Shown here piece by piece: positions 9,288 through 17,528 of a stretch of DNA of 64,000 bases. The position numbers and the translations under genes are program-made. The stretch is from Nocardia acididurans. GTDB lineage: Bacteria; Actinomycetota; Actinomycetes; Mycobacteriales; Mycobacteriaceae. Under the pieces are notes generated by a model that saw nothing but the letters and a program-made list of their open reading frames with translations, did no database searches and was not told the DNA's origin. Positions within the stretch are counted from its first letter, which is position 1. Each line of letters opens with the position of its first letter. Where the stretch lies: positions 248,001 to 312,000 of the forward strand of contig NZ_JAERRJ010000007.1 of NCBI RefSeq assembly GCF_016741815.1, given 5' to 3'.

Positions 9288-9734
9288 GTGACCACGCTTC
9301 TCGATTCGACACTCGAAGTTCGCTGTGTGCAGTACCGTCGCGAATTTCACCTGCCGGCATCGATAGATCCGACGTCACGACACATCCTGCTCGAGATAGG
9401 CAGCCGCTACGGCGCCATCACCATGCCGGCCGAACTCGGCGAGCGGGTACAGCAGTGTCTGGCACAGGCCGAACTCGCCGGACCGGTCGTACACCATCCC
9501 CGGGCACGACGCTGGACCTTCATCACCGGCCCCGCTCGCGCGGAAGGACTCGGCAAAGCCGAATCCGCCGCGCTGTTCCGCCTCTACGCCACCGTCGCGT
9601 GCACCGGAGCACAGGTCGTGCTCCCATCCGCCGACGACGAGCGGACGGGCTACCGCACCTGGATCCAGCCACCCGAGACCGTGAACACGGTCCCGCCGCT
9701 GGAATCCGTTATCGAAGCACTGCTACACCGCTGA
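9288..9734 (+). CDS. Hypothetical actinobacterial protein
   Basis: A 148-residue protein that I do not recognise with certainty. It starts at GTG, with GGGAG just upstream. It is soluble, without membrane segments or signal peptide. It contains MPAELGERVQQCLAQAEL, the string RRWTFITGPA near residues 73-82 and a C-terminal VPPLESVIEALLHR. It lies downstream of a low-GC region and its stop overlaps the convergent rpe gene by 12 bp. Codon use is typical of the chromosome, which supports real coding. Confidence 0.6.
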   Translation: MTTLLDSTLEVRCVQYRREFHLPASIDPTSRHILLEIGSRYGAITMPAELGERVQQCLAQAELAGPVVHHPRARRWTFITGPARAEGLGKAESAALFRLYATVACTGAQVVLPSADDERTGYRTWIQPPETVNTVPPLESVIEALLHR

Positions 9735-10385
9735 CCGCTCGACCGCGATCACCTTCTGCCGCAAGGCTTCCACGGTCGCGGCCGGGTCCGCAGTGCCGTA
9801 CACGGCGGAACCGGCGACGAAGCAGTCCACCCCCGCCTCGGCGGCCTGCTCGATGGTGTCCATATTGATGCCGCCGTCGATCTCCACCACCAGGCGCAGC
9901 TCGCCGGCATCCACCAGACGGCGCACCTGCTTGGCCTTGTCCAGCACATGCGCGATGAAAGACTGTCCGCCGAAACCGGGTTCGACACTCATCACCAGCA
10001 GGGTGTCGAACTCGCGCAGGATCTCCAGGTACGGCTCGATCGGAGTGTTCGGCTTCACCGACAGCCCCGCCTTCGCACCCGCGGCCCGGATATCACGCGC
10101 CACCGCGATCGGATTGTCGGTCGCCTCGGCATGGAAGGTGACGTTGTAGGCGCCCGCCTCCGCGTAGCCGGGCGCCCAGCGCTCCGGGTTCTCGATCATG
10201 AGGTGGCAGTCCACCGGAATGTCGGTCGCCTTCAGAATGCTCTGCACCACAGGCAGACCCAGCGTCAGATTCGGGACGAAGTGGTTGTCCATCACATCCA
10301 CGTGCACCCAGTCCGACCCCTCGATGGCCTTCAACTCGCTGGCCAGATTCGCGAAATCGGCGGACAGGATGGACGGGGCGATCAT
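9723..10385 (-). CDS. rpe: Ribulose-phosphate 3-epimerase
   Basis: TIM-barrel enzyme (220 aa) interconverting ribulose 5-phosphate and xylulose 5-phosphate in the pentose phosphate pathway. Motifs are IAPSILSADFANL, WVHVDVMDNHFVPNLT with metal ligands, CHLMIENP, SVEPGFGGQSFI and VEIDGGIN. The start is uncertain: ATG at 10385 fits the family N-terminus, but an in-frame GTG at 10424 preceded by TACACT could be a leaderless start. Neither has a clear Shine-Dalgarno sequence. Neighbour to the rib genes, as in mycobacteria. Confidence 0.94.
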   Translation of the reverse strand: MIAPSILSADFANLASELKAIEGSDWVHVDVMDNHFVPNLTLGLPVVQSILKATDIPVDCHLMIENPERWAPGYAEAGAYNVTFHAEATDNPIAVARDIRAAGAKAGLSVKPNTPIEPYLEILREFDTLLVMSVEPGFGGQSFIAHVLDKAKQVRRLVDAGELRLVVEIDGGINMDTIEQAAEAGVDCFVAGSAVYGTADPAATVEALRQKVIAVERSAV

Positions 10386-10486
10386 CGGCGCCGGCCGGTG
10401 AAAGGGGGAGGAAGAGGTGCACACAGTCGGCAGTGTATCGGCACCCCGTTCGCGACCGGGTAGCGGTCGAACACACCCATTGAGCT

Positions 10487-10510
10487 GATTGCGGCACGCC
10501 GGAATGGGTA
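10487..10510 (+). promoter_or_regulatory. Putative SigF-dependent promoter of rsbW-sigF
   Basis: GATT (10487-10490) and GGGTA (10506-10510) are 15 bases apart. This resembles the GTTT / GGGTA elements of SigF/SigB-type promoters. Transcription would begin about 10518, at the proposed GTG start of rsbW, giving autoregulation by SigF. Inference from a short match. Confidence 0.45.
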
Positions 10511-10521
10511 GCCTCTTCAGG

Positions 10522-10944
10522 GTGATCAATATTTCGGCGGAACAAGGGTTGCGCGCCACACCGGTCGAGATCGGTGTCGCGGCATCCGTCTCCCAGTTGC
10601 CCATCGTGCGCGGACTCGCCGAAACACTGGTGCTGCTCAGTGATTTCACACTCGACGAAGTCGCCGACATCCGGCTCGCCGTCGACGAGGCCGCCTCCAC
10701 CGTCATCTCGGTCGCCGCACCCGGCACCACCCTGCAGTGCCGGTTCATCGTCGGCGACACCGATCTCGTGGTCCGCGTCAGCGGCATCGCGAGCACCGAA
10801 GGGCTACCGGATCAGCGCAGCTTCGGCTGGCACGTACTGCGGACCCTCACCGATGAAGTGAAAACCGGTCAGGGCCCCTACGATCCCGCGGTCTCCGGAT
10901 ACCCCACGACGGTCGAGTTCCGGCGGGTCCGGGGGAAGGCCTAG
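10522..10944 (+). CDS. rsbW: Anti-sigma factor, RsbW/UsfX-like
   Basis: Short HATPase-fold anti-sigma factor (140 aa) that should bind and hold SigF. Similarity to mycobacterial UsfX is seen in ADIRLAVDEAASTVI, the N-box region of RsbW kinases, and in SFGWHVLRTLTDEV near the C-terminus. The N-box Asn of active kinases is not evident (VDEAAST), so kinase activity may be weak or lost. GTG at 10522 is preferred because the proposed SigF promoter ends just before it; an in-frame ATG lies at 10504. The stop overlaps the sigF start by one base (TAGTG), the usual coupled arrangement. Confidence 0.82.
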   Translation: MINISAEQGLRATPVEIGVAASVSQLPIVRGLAETLVLLSDFTLDEVADIRLAVDEAASTVISVAAPGTTLQCRFIVGDTDLVVRVSGIASTEGLPDQRSFGWHVLRTLTDEVKTGQGPYDPAVSGYPTTVEFRRVRGKA

Positions 10945-11864
10945 TGACGGGCGAGGAAAAAGTGTTCGAATCCCCCGAAGCACCGGAAACCCCGGCCGAC
11001 CCGGCCCAGCCACAACCCGATCCGCCCGAGGAACGGGACACCACCGACGAAGAAGCCGACGCCGAGGAAACCATCGACGCGGAGGAAGCCGACGAGGTCG
11101 CCCGCAGCGTCTCCGGATACGACGACGTCACCGCGCTGTTCGAGGAACTCGCGGCCGTCGGGCCCGACTCGTCTCGGCGCTCGGTGCTGCGGGCCGAACT
11201 GATCAACCGGTGCATTCCGCTCGCCGACCACATCGCCCGCAAGTTCAGCGGGCGCGGCGAGCCGTTCGACGATCTCACCCAGGTGGCGCGGGTCGGGCTG
11301 GTGCACGCGGTGGACCGATTCGACATCAGCCGCGGATCCAACTTCCTGTCCTTCGCCGTGCCGACCATCATGGGCGAGGTCCGGCGGTACTTCCGCGACA
11401 ACACCTGGGCCATGCGAGTTCCGCGCCGGGTCAAGGAAACTCACCTGCGCATCGGGTCGGCCATCGACGCGCTGTCGCAACAGCTGGGGCGCTCCCCCAC
11501 CGCCAAGGAGATCGCGGCCGAACTCGGGATCGATCCGGACGAGGTGACGCAGGCGGTCATCGCGGGAAACGCGTACCAGCCCAGTTCGATCGACGCGGTG
11601 TCGGTCGGGCGGGATACCGAGGCGTCGCTGCTCGACACCCTCGGCGAGGAGGAGTCGCAGTTCGACCGGGTCGAGGAGTATGTGGCGATCAGGCCGCTGC
11701 TCGCCGGGCTGCCCGAACGGGAACGCCGCATCCTCACCATGCGGTTCTTCGAATCCATGACGCAGACGCAGATCGCTCAGCAGATGGGGATCTCGCAGAT
11801 GCACGTGTCCCGGATTCTGTCGAAAACCCTTGCGCGGCTGCGGGAGCAATCGGCGCGCGAGTAG
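10944..11864 (+). CDS. sigF: Alternative sigma factor SigF
   Basis: Group 3 sigma-70 factor (306 aa) of the SigF/SigB stress and stationary-phase class. An acidic Glu/Asp/Pro-rich extension covers the first 45 residues. Region 2 contains DDLTQVARVGLVHAVDRFD and FAVPTIMGEVRRYFRD, with RVPRRVKE at its end. Region 3 contains LGRSPTAKEIAAELGI. Region 4 contains LPERERRILTMRFFE and a helix-turn-helix TQTQIAQQMGISQMHVSRIL. Co-transcribed with the anti-sigma gene before it. In mycobacteria this pair lies elsewhere; here it sits between rpe and rsmB. Confidence 0.93.
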   Translation: MTGEEKVFESPEAPETPADPAQPQPDPPEERDTTDEEADAEETIDAEEADEVARSVSGYDDVTALFEELAAVGPDSSRRSVLRAELINRCIPLADHIARKFSGRGEPFDDLTQVARVGLVHAVDRFDISRGSNFLSFAVPTIMGEVRRYFRDNTWAMRVPRRVKETHLRIGSAIDALSQQLGRSPTAKEIAAELGIDPDEVTQAVIAGNAYQPSSIDAVSVGRDTEASLLDTLGEEESQFDRVEEYVAIRPLLAGLPERERRILTMRFFESMTQTQIAQQMGISQMHVSRILSKTLARLREQSARE

Positions 11865-12014
11865 CTCCGGTCGCCGGTAGCCCCCCGACCTCCAGGCATT
11901 CACCTCCCTGCGGGGTGACATGCGCGCATCCAATGCATAGATGCGCATATCCGCGTGTAGGTATTATTAGCAGATCCGACAATCGGGACGACCTCGGGTT
12001 TCGGAGGCGTGAAT

Positions 12015-12089
12015 CGGCCCTGCCCCGCGGCCTGCGGTCGAGCTCCGGCGGCCATTCCCTCCGGCCGCACGGGAGCTCGAACAGGGCCG
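12015..12089. terminator. Nested stem-loop after rsmB
   Basis: Three stacked pairing blocks lie between the convergent sigF and rsmB stops: CGGCCCTG (12015-12022) with CAGGGCCG (12082-12089), GAGCTCC (12040-12046) with GGAGCTC (12072-12078), and CGGCC (12049-12053) with GGCCG (12063-12067). It begins three bases past the rsmB stop, so it most likely terminates the def-fmt-rsmB operon. Confidence 0.65.
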
Positions 12090-12092
12090 GTG

Positions 12093-14027
12093 CTACAGCG
12101 GTTTGCGCAGTGCCGCGAGGAACATGGCGTCCGTGCCGTGCCGATGGGGCCACAGCTGCGCGCCCGGACCGTCACCGAGTTCCGGTACGCCAGGCAGCAA
12201 TTCGCGGGAGTCGAGCTGCTGCGCGCCCGTCCGGCGAGCGACATCGGCCACCACCGACACGGTCTCCGGTAGATGCGGCGAGCAGGTGGAGTACACCACC
12301 ACGCCCCCGGGCCGCAGCAGATCCCAAGCGGCGGTGAGCAATTCCCGCTGCAGGGTGACCAGCTCCCGCACGTCCGACGGCTGCCGCCGCCAGCGCGCCT
12401 CGGGCCGGCGCCGCAGCGCACCGAGACCGGTGCACGGCGCGTCCACGAGAATGCGGTCGTAGCCGGGTTCGAGTCCGCTGTCGCGGCCGTCCGCGACATG
12501 AACCTGCACCGGCATACCGTGCGTGGCCTTGCGCACCAGCTCTGCTCGATGCTCGGCCGGTTCCACCGCGTCCACGCGGAACCCGTCGATATCGGCGAGC
12601 GCGCCCAGCAGCGCGGTCTTACCGCCCGGTCCGGCACACAGATCCAGCCAGCGGCCACCATCGGGACCGTCGAGCGGCGCACGCGTAACCGCCAGCGCCA
12701 CAAGCTGACTGCCCTCGTCCTGTACGGCGGCCATACCCTCGCGCACGGGCTCCAGCTTCCCCGGATCCCCACCCTCCAGATACACCGCGTACGGCGACCA
12801 GCGGCCTTCCTCCCCACCGGTCACCAAAGCCAGTTCCTCGGCACTGATCTCACCCGGCCGAGCGACGAGATGCACCAGGGGCCGCGCGTCATCGGCCTCC
12901 AGCACCTCCTTCAACTCCCCCGCCCGAGCCCCCAGCGCATCCGCGAACGCCTGCGCGATCCACACCGGATGCGCGTACTCGAACGCCATGTGCCCCAACG
13001 GATCTTTGGGCGCGAGCTCCTGAACCCACTCCTCGGTCGTTTTCTCCGCGACCCGCCGCAGCACCGCGTTCACGAACCCGGCGCGCCCCTGTCCGAACTC
13101 ACCGCGCGCCAAGGCCACCGACGTATCGACCGCCGCATGCGCCCCGATCCGAGTCCGCAGCAATTGATAGGTCCCCAGTCGCAGCACATCCAGCAGCGGA
13201 CCATCGATCTCCTCGACCGACCGCCCGGCCCCCGCCTCGATCACCGCATCCAGCAACCCCAGCGACCGACTGGCTCCGTACGCGAGCTCGGTCGCCAACG
13301 CGGCATCGCGGCCGCTGACATGCCGCTCCCGCAGCATCCCCGGCAACACGAGATTCGCGTAGGCATCGCGTTCGCGCACCGCCCGCAGCACATCCCGAGC
13401 CACCAGGCGCACCGGATCGCCCGCGTCCCCGCCCCGATTGCCCTGCCGCGCACCACCCTTGGCGTTCCGCTGCGAGGAACCGGAACCACCGGCGGCGGAG
13501 TCGCCGCCCCGCCGACGGAATCCGTCGCCGGACGAATCACCGCGGCGCGCTCCCGCGAAACCATTGCTGTCACGATCGCGCGGCGAGCCGCCGCCCGAAC
13601 GATCCCCGGCCCGAGCACCCCGCTGACCCGAATCGCGCCGATCCGAGCCGGCACCGCGCCGGAATCCTCCGCCGCTGCCGGATCCACGGTCGAAGCCCGC
13701 GTCCGAGGTGCGATCGGGTCGCTGATCGCGGTCGGTGCGACGATCGCTGTCCCACTGGCGGCGTGGCGATCCGGACCTCGAGTCGCCGTTGCGGGGACCG
13801 GAGGTGTTGCCGCGGCCACGCTCGGTGCCGGAGAAGTTCTTGCGGCCCACTCCCCCATCGGCGCGCGATCGGCCGCTGTCGGAGTAGCCGCCGTTGCGGT
13901 TGCCGGTACCGCCGGTGCGGGGGGCTGGGTTTCGGCGGTTGTTGCCGCCTTGGCGCTGATCGCCGGTGCGGCCGTGGGAGGGCTTGCCGCCGCGGCGGTC
14001 GTCGTCGTCCCGATCGGGGCGGGTCAT
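12093..14027 (-). CDS. rsmB: 16S rRNA (cytosine-C5) methyltransferase with RG-rich extension
   Basis: RsmB/Fmu-type methyltransferase (644 aa), expected to methylate C967 (E. coli numbering) of 16S rRNA. Residues 1-203 are a low-complexity stretch rich in Arg, Gly, Ser and Asp, absent from typical 430-470 aa family members. A NusB-like RNA-binding domain follows at about 204-340, then the SAM-binding catalytic domain: LDLCAGPGGKTALL (motif I), VDAPCTGLGALRRRPEARW with the PC cysteine (motif IV) and STCSPHLPE with the nucleophilic TC cysteine (motif VI). Start overlaps the fmt stop (ATGA). The extension could bind RNA or drive condensation; that is inference. Confidence 0.93.
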   Translation of the reverse strand: MTRPDRDDDDRRGGKPSHGRTGDQRQGGNNRRNPAPRTGGTGNRNGGYSDSGRSRADGGVGRKNFSGTERGRGNTSGPRNGDSRSGSPRRQWDSDRRTDRDQRPDRTSDAGFDRGSGSGGGFRRGAGSDRRDSGQRGARAGDRSGGGSPRDRDSNGFAGARRGDSSGDGFRRRGGDSAAGGSGSSQRNAKGGARQGNRGGDAGDPVRLVARDVLRAVRERDAYANLVLPGMLRERHVSGRDAALATELAYGASRSLGLLDAVIEAGAGRSVEEIDGPLLDVLRLGTYQLLRTRIGAHAAVDTSVALARGEFGQGRAGFVNAVLRRVAEKTTEEWVQELAPKDPLGHMAFEYAHPVWIAQAFADALGARAGELKEVLEADDARPLVHLVARPGEISAEELALVTGGEEGRWSPYAVYLEGGDPGKLEPVREGMAAVQDEGSQLVALAVTRAPLDGPDGGRWLDLCAGPGGKTALLGALADIDGFRVDAVEPAEHRAELVRKATHGMPVQVHVADGRDSGLEPGYDRILVDAPCTGLGALRRRPEARWRRQPSDVRELVTLQRELLTAAWDLLRPGGVVVYSTCSPHLPETVSVVADVARRTGAQQLDSRELLPGVPELGDGPGAQLWPHRHGTDAMFLAALRKPL

Positions 14028-14947
14028 CCGATCACCGTGCCGGGCTCCAGGCGGGCGCCGCGAGCCCAGTCGAGGGCGGGCATCATGCGCTTGCCTTGGG
14101 GCTGGACTTCCACCAGGCGGACGGCGGTGGTGGCCGTGCCGATGAAGACGCCGGATTTGCGGATGTCGATGGTGGATTCGGGGAGGGATTCCTCCACCAG
14201 TTCGACGGGGCCCAGTTTGAGGCGTTTGCCGTCGATTTCGGTCCAGGCGCCGGGGGCGGGGGTGACCGAGCGGATGCGGCGGGAGATGGCGAGGGCGGGC
14301 TGATCCCAGCGGATGTGGGCGGAGTCCGATTCGACCTTGGGGGCGTAGGAGATTCCGTCCGGGGACTGCGGGATCGCCTGCAGAGCACCGGCTTCGACGC
14401 CGTCGAGGGTGGATTCCAGCAGCTGCGCGCCACTTTCGGCGAGGCGATCCAGCAGGATGCCCGCCGTATCGGTGACACGGACCTTCTCGGTCATGGTGCC
14501 GAAGACGGGGCCGGTGTCGAGGCCCTTCTCGATCACGAAGGTGGAGGCGCCGGTGATCTCGTCACCGGCCAGGATGGCCGCCTGCACCGGCGCCGCGCCG
14601 CGCCAGGCGGGCAGCAGCGAGAAGTGCAGGTTGATCCAGCCGTGGCGGGGGATGCCGAGCACATTCTCCGGCAGCAGCGCGCCATAGGCCACCACCGGGC
14701 AGCAGTCGGGAGCCAATTCGGTGAGCTGCTCGACGAATTCGGGCTCCGAGGGCTTGCGGGGAGTGAACACGGGGATGCCGTGTTCGTCGGCCAGGCGGCC
14801 GATGGGCGACCGGGTGACCTTGCGCCCGCGCCCGGCCACCGCGTCCGGCCGGGTCACCACCGCCGCCACCTCGTGCCGCTCCGATTCGATGAGTCGCCGC
14901 AGCGACGGCACCGCCGGTTCGGGCGTACCCGCGAAGACCAGACGCAT
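14024..14947 (-). CDS. fmt: Methionyl-tRNA formyltransferase
   Basis: Formylates initiator Met-tRNA with 10-formyltetrahydrofolate (307 aa). The N-terminus MRLVFAGTPEPAVPSL fixes the start. The catalytic region shows INLHFSLLPAWRGAAPVQ with the family Asn-His pair, followed by GASTFVIEKGLDTGPV. The C-terminal tRNA-binding domain contains IRSVTPAPGAWTEI. It overlaps def by one base (TGATG) and rsmB by four (ATGA), so def-fmt-rsmB is translationally coupled. Confidence 0.96.
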   Translation of the reverse strand: MRLVFAGTPEPAVPSLRRLIESERHEVAAVVTRPDAVAGRGRKVTRSPIGRLADEHGIPVFTPRKPSEPEFVEQLTELAPDCCPVVAYGALLPENVLGIPRHGWINLHFSLLPAWRGAAPVQAAILAGDEITGASTFVIEKGLDTGPVFGTMTEKVRVTDTAGILLDRLAESGAQLLESTLDGVEAGALQAIPQSPDGISYAPKVESDSAHIRWDQPALAISRRIRSVTPAPGAWTEIDGKRLKLGPVELVEESLPESTIDIRKSGVFIGTATTAVRLVEVQPQGKRMMPALDWARGARLEPGTVIG

Positions 14948-15519
14948 CAGCGACCCCGTTCCTGTGCACCCGCGCCGGCCCGGCGGCGTCCGCCGAGCTC
15001 GGAGGCGGCCAGCACTGTGATTCCCTGTGTGAACCAAGACGATTCGCGCAGGGTGCGCATCGCCTCCTTACGCGTGGCCGGTTCCAGCCGCTGCAGGAAC
15101 AGCACTCCGTCGAGATGATCGGTCTCGTGCTGCACGCAGCGCGCCAGCAGGCCCTCGGCCCGGAATTCCACTGGCGCACCGTCCATGTCGACGCCGCGCG
15201 CGATCACCGTCAGCGCGCGCGTGACATCCTCACGCACCCCCGGAATCGAGAGGCAGCCCTCGGGTCCGGTCTGCGTTTCCTCGCCGACCACCTCGAACAC
15301 CGGGTTGATCAGATGCCCCTGCGCGTCGCCCGTGTCGTACACGAACACCCGCAGCCCGACCCCGATCTGCGGGGCGGCCATGCCGACACCGCCGCTCTCG
15401 TACATGGTGTCGGTCAGGTCGGTCACCAGCTGGCGCACCTCCTTGTCGAAGGTCTCGACCTCCGCCGCGCGGGCGCGCAGGATCGGATCGCCGAACAGGC
15501 GGACAGGCTGGATGGTCAC
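14947..15519 (-). CDS. def: Peptide deformylase
   Basis: Iron/zinc enzyme (190 aa) that removes the N-formyl group from nascent proteins. The three diagnostic motifs are GVGMAAPQIGV, EGCLSIPG with the metal Cys, and QHETDHLDG with both metal His and the catalytic Glu. The frame could start at a TTG at 15525, but GTG at 15519 has GGGAGA seven bases upstream and is preferred. First gene of the def-fmt-rsmB operon; a palindrome around a putative -10 element lies just upstream. Confidence 0.95.
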   Translation of the reverse strand: MTIQPVRLFGDPILRARAAEVETFDKEVRQLVTDLTDTMYESGGVGMAAPQIGVGLRVFVYDTGDAQGHLINPVFEVVGEETQTGPEGCLSIPGVREDVTRALTVIARGVDMDGAPVEFRAEGLLARCVQHETDHLDGVLFLQRLEPATRKEAMRTLRESSWFTQGITVLAASELGGRRRAGAGAQERGR

Positions 15520-15547
15520 GGGCAACTCTCCCGGTCGCGGATGAATA

Positions 15548-15573
15548 CGGTCGTCCTATTTTACGGACGACCG
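15548..15573 (-). promoter_or_regulatory. Palindrome around the putative def promoter -10
   Basis: CGGTCGTCC (15548-15556) and GGACGACCG (15565-15573) form a perfect 9-bp inverted repeat. The 8-base spacer reads GTAAAATA on the minus strand, containing a good -10 hexamer (TAAAAT). It lies about 30 bases before the def start. It could be an operator for the def operon or a terminator hairpin for the lipase gene upstream. Confidence 0.45.
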
Positions 15574-15585
15574 GGAGTGCCCTGT

Positions 15586-16584
15586 TCAGGAATGCGCCGC
15601 CAGCACCACTTCGGCGATGCCCGTGCCGAGCGCGACGGGCGCGCACGTGGGTGTCACGGCGTGTGCGGGGTCGAGCGTGTTGACCACCAGCCGCTGCACG
15701 AAGGCGTCGTAGACCATATGGAAATGCCCGGTCAGATTGCCCTGGCACAGATCCTGCAGCACCAGGTTGGTGGCCCCGGGACCGTGCAGCGCGATGTTGT
15801 CGAAGGGCTGGATCATTTCATCCACGCGGCTGCCGATCGTGGTGTATCGCACATTCGCGACGGTGTCGCCCCCGGCATTGAGCTCGGTGATGAACGGCGC
15901 GCCCTGCGCCTGCTGAATGGCCGCCGTCGAGGACGCCAGTTCCGCGATATCGAAGAGAATCGGCAGCTTCTGCGCCACCGGCACCAGCCCGTACATGACG
16001 CCGCCGTAGCTGGGTGAGGCCACCCCGACCCACTGGCCGACCTTGGGCGCGCCGCCGAGCTTGTTGATGTAGTAGCGCGACACGCTCGCGCCCTGGGAGA
16101 ACCCGACGATATCCACCTGGGAGGCCCCGGTCGCCGCGAGCACCTGATCGACGAAAACGCCGATCTGCGCGGAGCTTTCCCAGACATCCTCGGTGCCGTA
16201 GGTGGTGGCGCCCGGCTTACCGCCGTAGTTGAGCGCGAACACGCAGAACCCGGCCTCGACGAGCTGCGGTCCGAGCACCGAGAAATCGGAGTATGCCGAG
16301 GAATCAGTGCCGTGGGCCAGCACCACCGGGCGCGGATGCGCGGCGGTCGGTTTGCACCCGAAATCGTTGCTGCCCATGGGCGTTGCGTTCGGATGCTCCT
16401 CCAGATAGCGCGCCGAGGTCAGATGATCCTGCTGCGGCGGCCCGGATTCGGTGGGCACCACCGGTGCCCGGACCCCGGTCGGCTCGGCGGTCACCGAGCC
16501 GACCGGCGTCATGGTCGTCCCGAGGACGACCGTCGCGGCCACTACCCCCGCCGTAGCGAAGCCCCTTATCACGGAGCGGCGCAT
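15586..16584 (-). CDS. Secreted lipase/esterase, alpha/beta hydrolase
   Basis: Exported serine hydrolase (332 aa) of the lipase class 2 (EstA) type. The signal peptide has MRRSVIRG, a hydrophobic core and an Ala/Pro-rich region to about residue 35. The oxyanion region is VVLAHGTDSS; the nucleophile elbow is VGFSQGAS (GxSxG). Later Asp and the GHFHMVYD His complete a plausible triad. The pairing of FCVFALNYGG with the C-terminal DLCQGNLTGHFHM also fits this family. ATG at 16584 is preceded by GGGGGAG, so the longer open frame is not used. Single gene; substrate unknown. Confidence 0.85.
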   Translation of the reverse strand: MRRSVIRGFATAGVVAATVVLGTTMTPVGSVTAEPTGVRAPVVPTESGPPQQDHLTSARYLEEHPNATPMGSNDFGCKPTAAHPRPVVLAHGTDSSAYSDFSVLGPQLVEAGFCVFALNYGGKPGATTYGTEDVWESSAQIGVFVDQVLAATGASQVDIVGFSQGASVSRYYINKLGGAPKVGQWVGVASPSYGGVMYGLVPVAQKLPILFDIAELASSTAAIQQAQGAPFITELNAGGDTVANVRYTTIGSRVDEMIQPFDNIALHGPGATNLVLQDLCQGNLTGHFHMVYDAFVQRLVVNTLDPAHAVTPTCAPVALGTGIAEVVLAAHS

Positions 16585-16698
16585 CCGGCTCCCCCTTTGT
16601 CCCAAGCCACAGTCGATCACGTGGCGCGTTTGTGCCATTCCATAATGATCGCTGGTGCGGGAGTGAAATTCCCAGCGGGACGGGGTGTTTCGCGGCCA

Positions 16699-17400
16699 CT
16701 ACTTTTCGGGTGTGTCGTCTTCGGCGAGGATCCGGTAGAGCGCGCGGCGGGCTTCGGTGAGCACCTCCGCGGCCTTCTCGGCCTGATCCTTGTTGCCGAC
16801 GGCGGCGACCTGGGCGGCGGCGCCCATGAGCTGGCCGATCAGGCCGCGCAGGTCGAGGGCCTGATCGCCGACGCCGTCCTTGACGTCCTGCCACGGATCG
16901 CCGAGCTCGCCCTTGTTGGCCTCGACGTATTCGGTGCCGGATTCGGTGAGTTTGGCGGTCTTGCGGCCGGACACCTTCTCGATGAGTACCAGGCCCTCGT
17001 CCTCGAGCTGCGAGAGCGCGGGGTAGATGGAGCCGGGGCTGGGACGCCAGACGTCCTGGCTGCGTTCGCGGATCTGCTGGATCAGCTCGTAGCCGTGCAT
17101 GGGCCGCTCCTGCAGCAGCAGGAGGATGGCGGCGCGGACGTCACCGCGCCGGCCTCGGCCGCCGCGGCCTCGACCGCGACCGAAGTGCGGGCCGGGCCCG
17201 AAACCGGGGCCGAAACCGCCGGGGCCGAATCCACCGGGTCCGAAGTCGGGGCCGTAGCCGCCGCGACCGTGGCGGTGGTGTTCACCGCGCTCCGGGCGCG
17301 GGCCGCGACGGAAGCGCGGGTGTTCGGGGCCTTGGGCTTCTTCGGGCCGCTGGCGACGCCAGGGTCCGCGGCCTCTCTCGTTCATGTCCATGTGTTCCAT
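16699..17400 (-). CDS. PadR-family regulator with Gly/Arg/Phe-rich N-terminus
   Basis: Transcriptional regulator (233 aa). Residues 1-85 are low-complexity, first Arg/Glu-rich and then repeated GPGGFGP units and RGRGRGGRGRRG. The PadR winged helix follows: VRAAILLLLQERPMHGYELIQQI, PSPGSIYPALSQLEDEGLV and GRKTAKLTESG. A C-terminal helical dimerisation region ends the protein. A palindromic AT-rich sequence lies about 46 bases upstream and probably mediates autoregulation. The target genes are not evident: the lipase lies downstream on the same strand, but its start is over 100 bp away. Confidence 0.9.
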   Translation of the reverse strand: MEHMDMNERGRGPWRRQRPEEAQGPEHPRFRRGPRPERGEHHRHGRGGYGPDFGPGGFGPGGFGPGFGPGPHFGRGRGRGGRGRRGDVRAAILLLLQERPMHGYELIQQIRERSQDVWRPSPGSIYPALSQLEDEGLVLIEKVSGRKTAKLTESGTEYVEANKGELGDPWQDVKDGVGDQALDLRGLIGQLMGAAAQVAAVGNKDQAEKAAEVLTEARRALYRILAEDDTPEK

Positions 17401-17436
17401 GGTGGTGCCTCCTTCAAGGCTTGTCGTTACTCTTGC

Positions 17437-17466
17437 TGATATCGACGATATATCGGCAATCTATCC
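17437..17466 (-). promoter_or_regulatory. Putative operator of the PadR gene
   Basis: CGATATATCG (17446-17455) is a perfect 10-bp palindrome inside a longer alternating ATATC/GATAT stretch (17439-17465). It stands out in a GC-rich background upstream of the PadR start, a typical site for PadR autorepression. Inference from position and symmetry. Confidence 0.5.
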
Positions 17467-17492
17467 ATGACAAGTGTGAAGCGGGACACGAA

Positions 17493-17522
17493 CCGGCCGG
17501 TCGCCTCGTTGCGACCGGCCGG
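17493..17522. terminator. Terminator hairpin after HAD gene
   Basis: Perfect 12-bp stem CCGGCCGGTCGC (17493-17504) with GCGACCGGCCGG (17511-17522) and a 6-base loop, six bases past the stop of the HAD gene. Confidence 0.8.
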
Positions 17523-17528
17523 ATGGGA

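Noticed and set aside
9022..9291. 89-codon plus-strand frame ending at the start of the small gene at 9288
   Set aside because: Ser/Arg/Gln-rich composition unlike real proteins, no ribosome binding site, and it crosses the inverted-repeat region.
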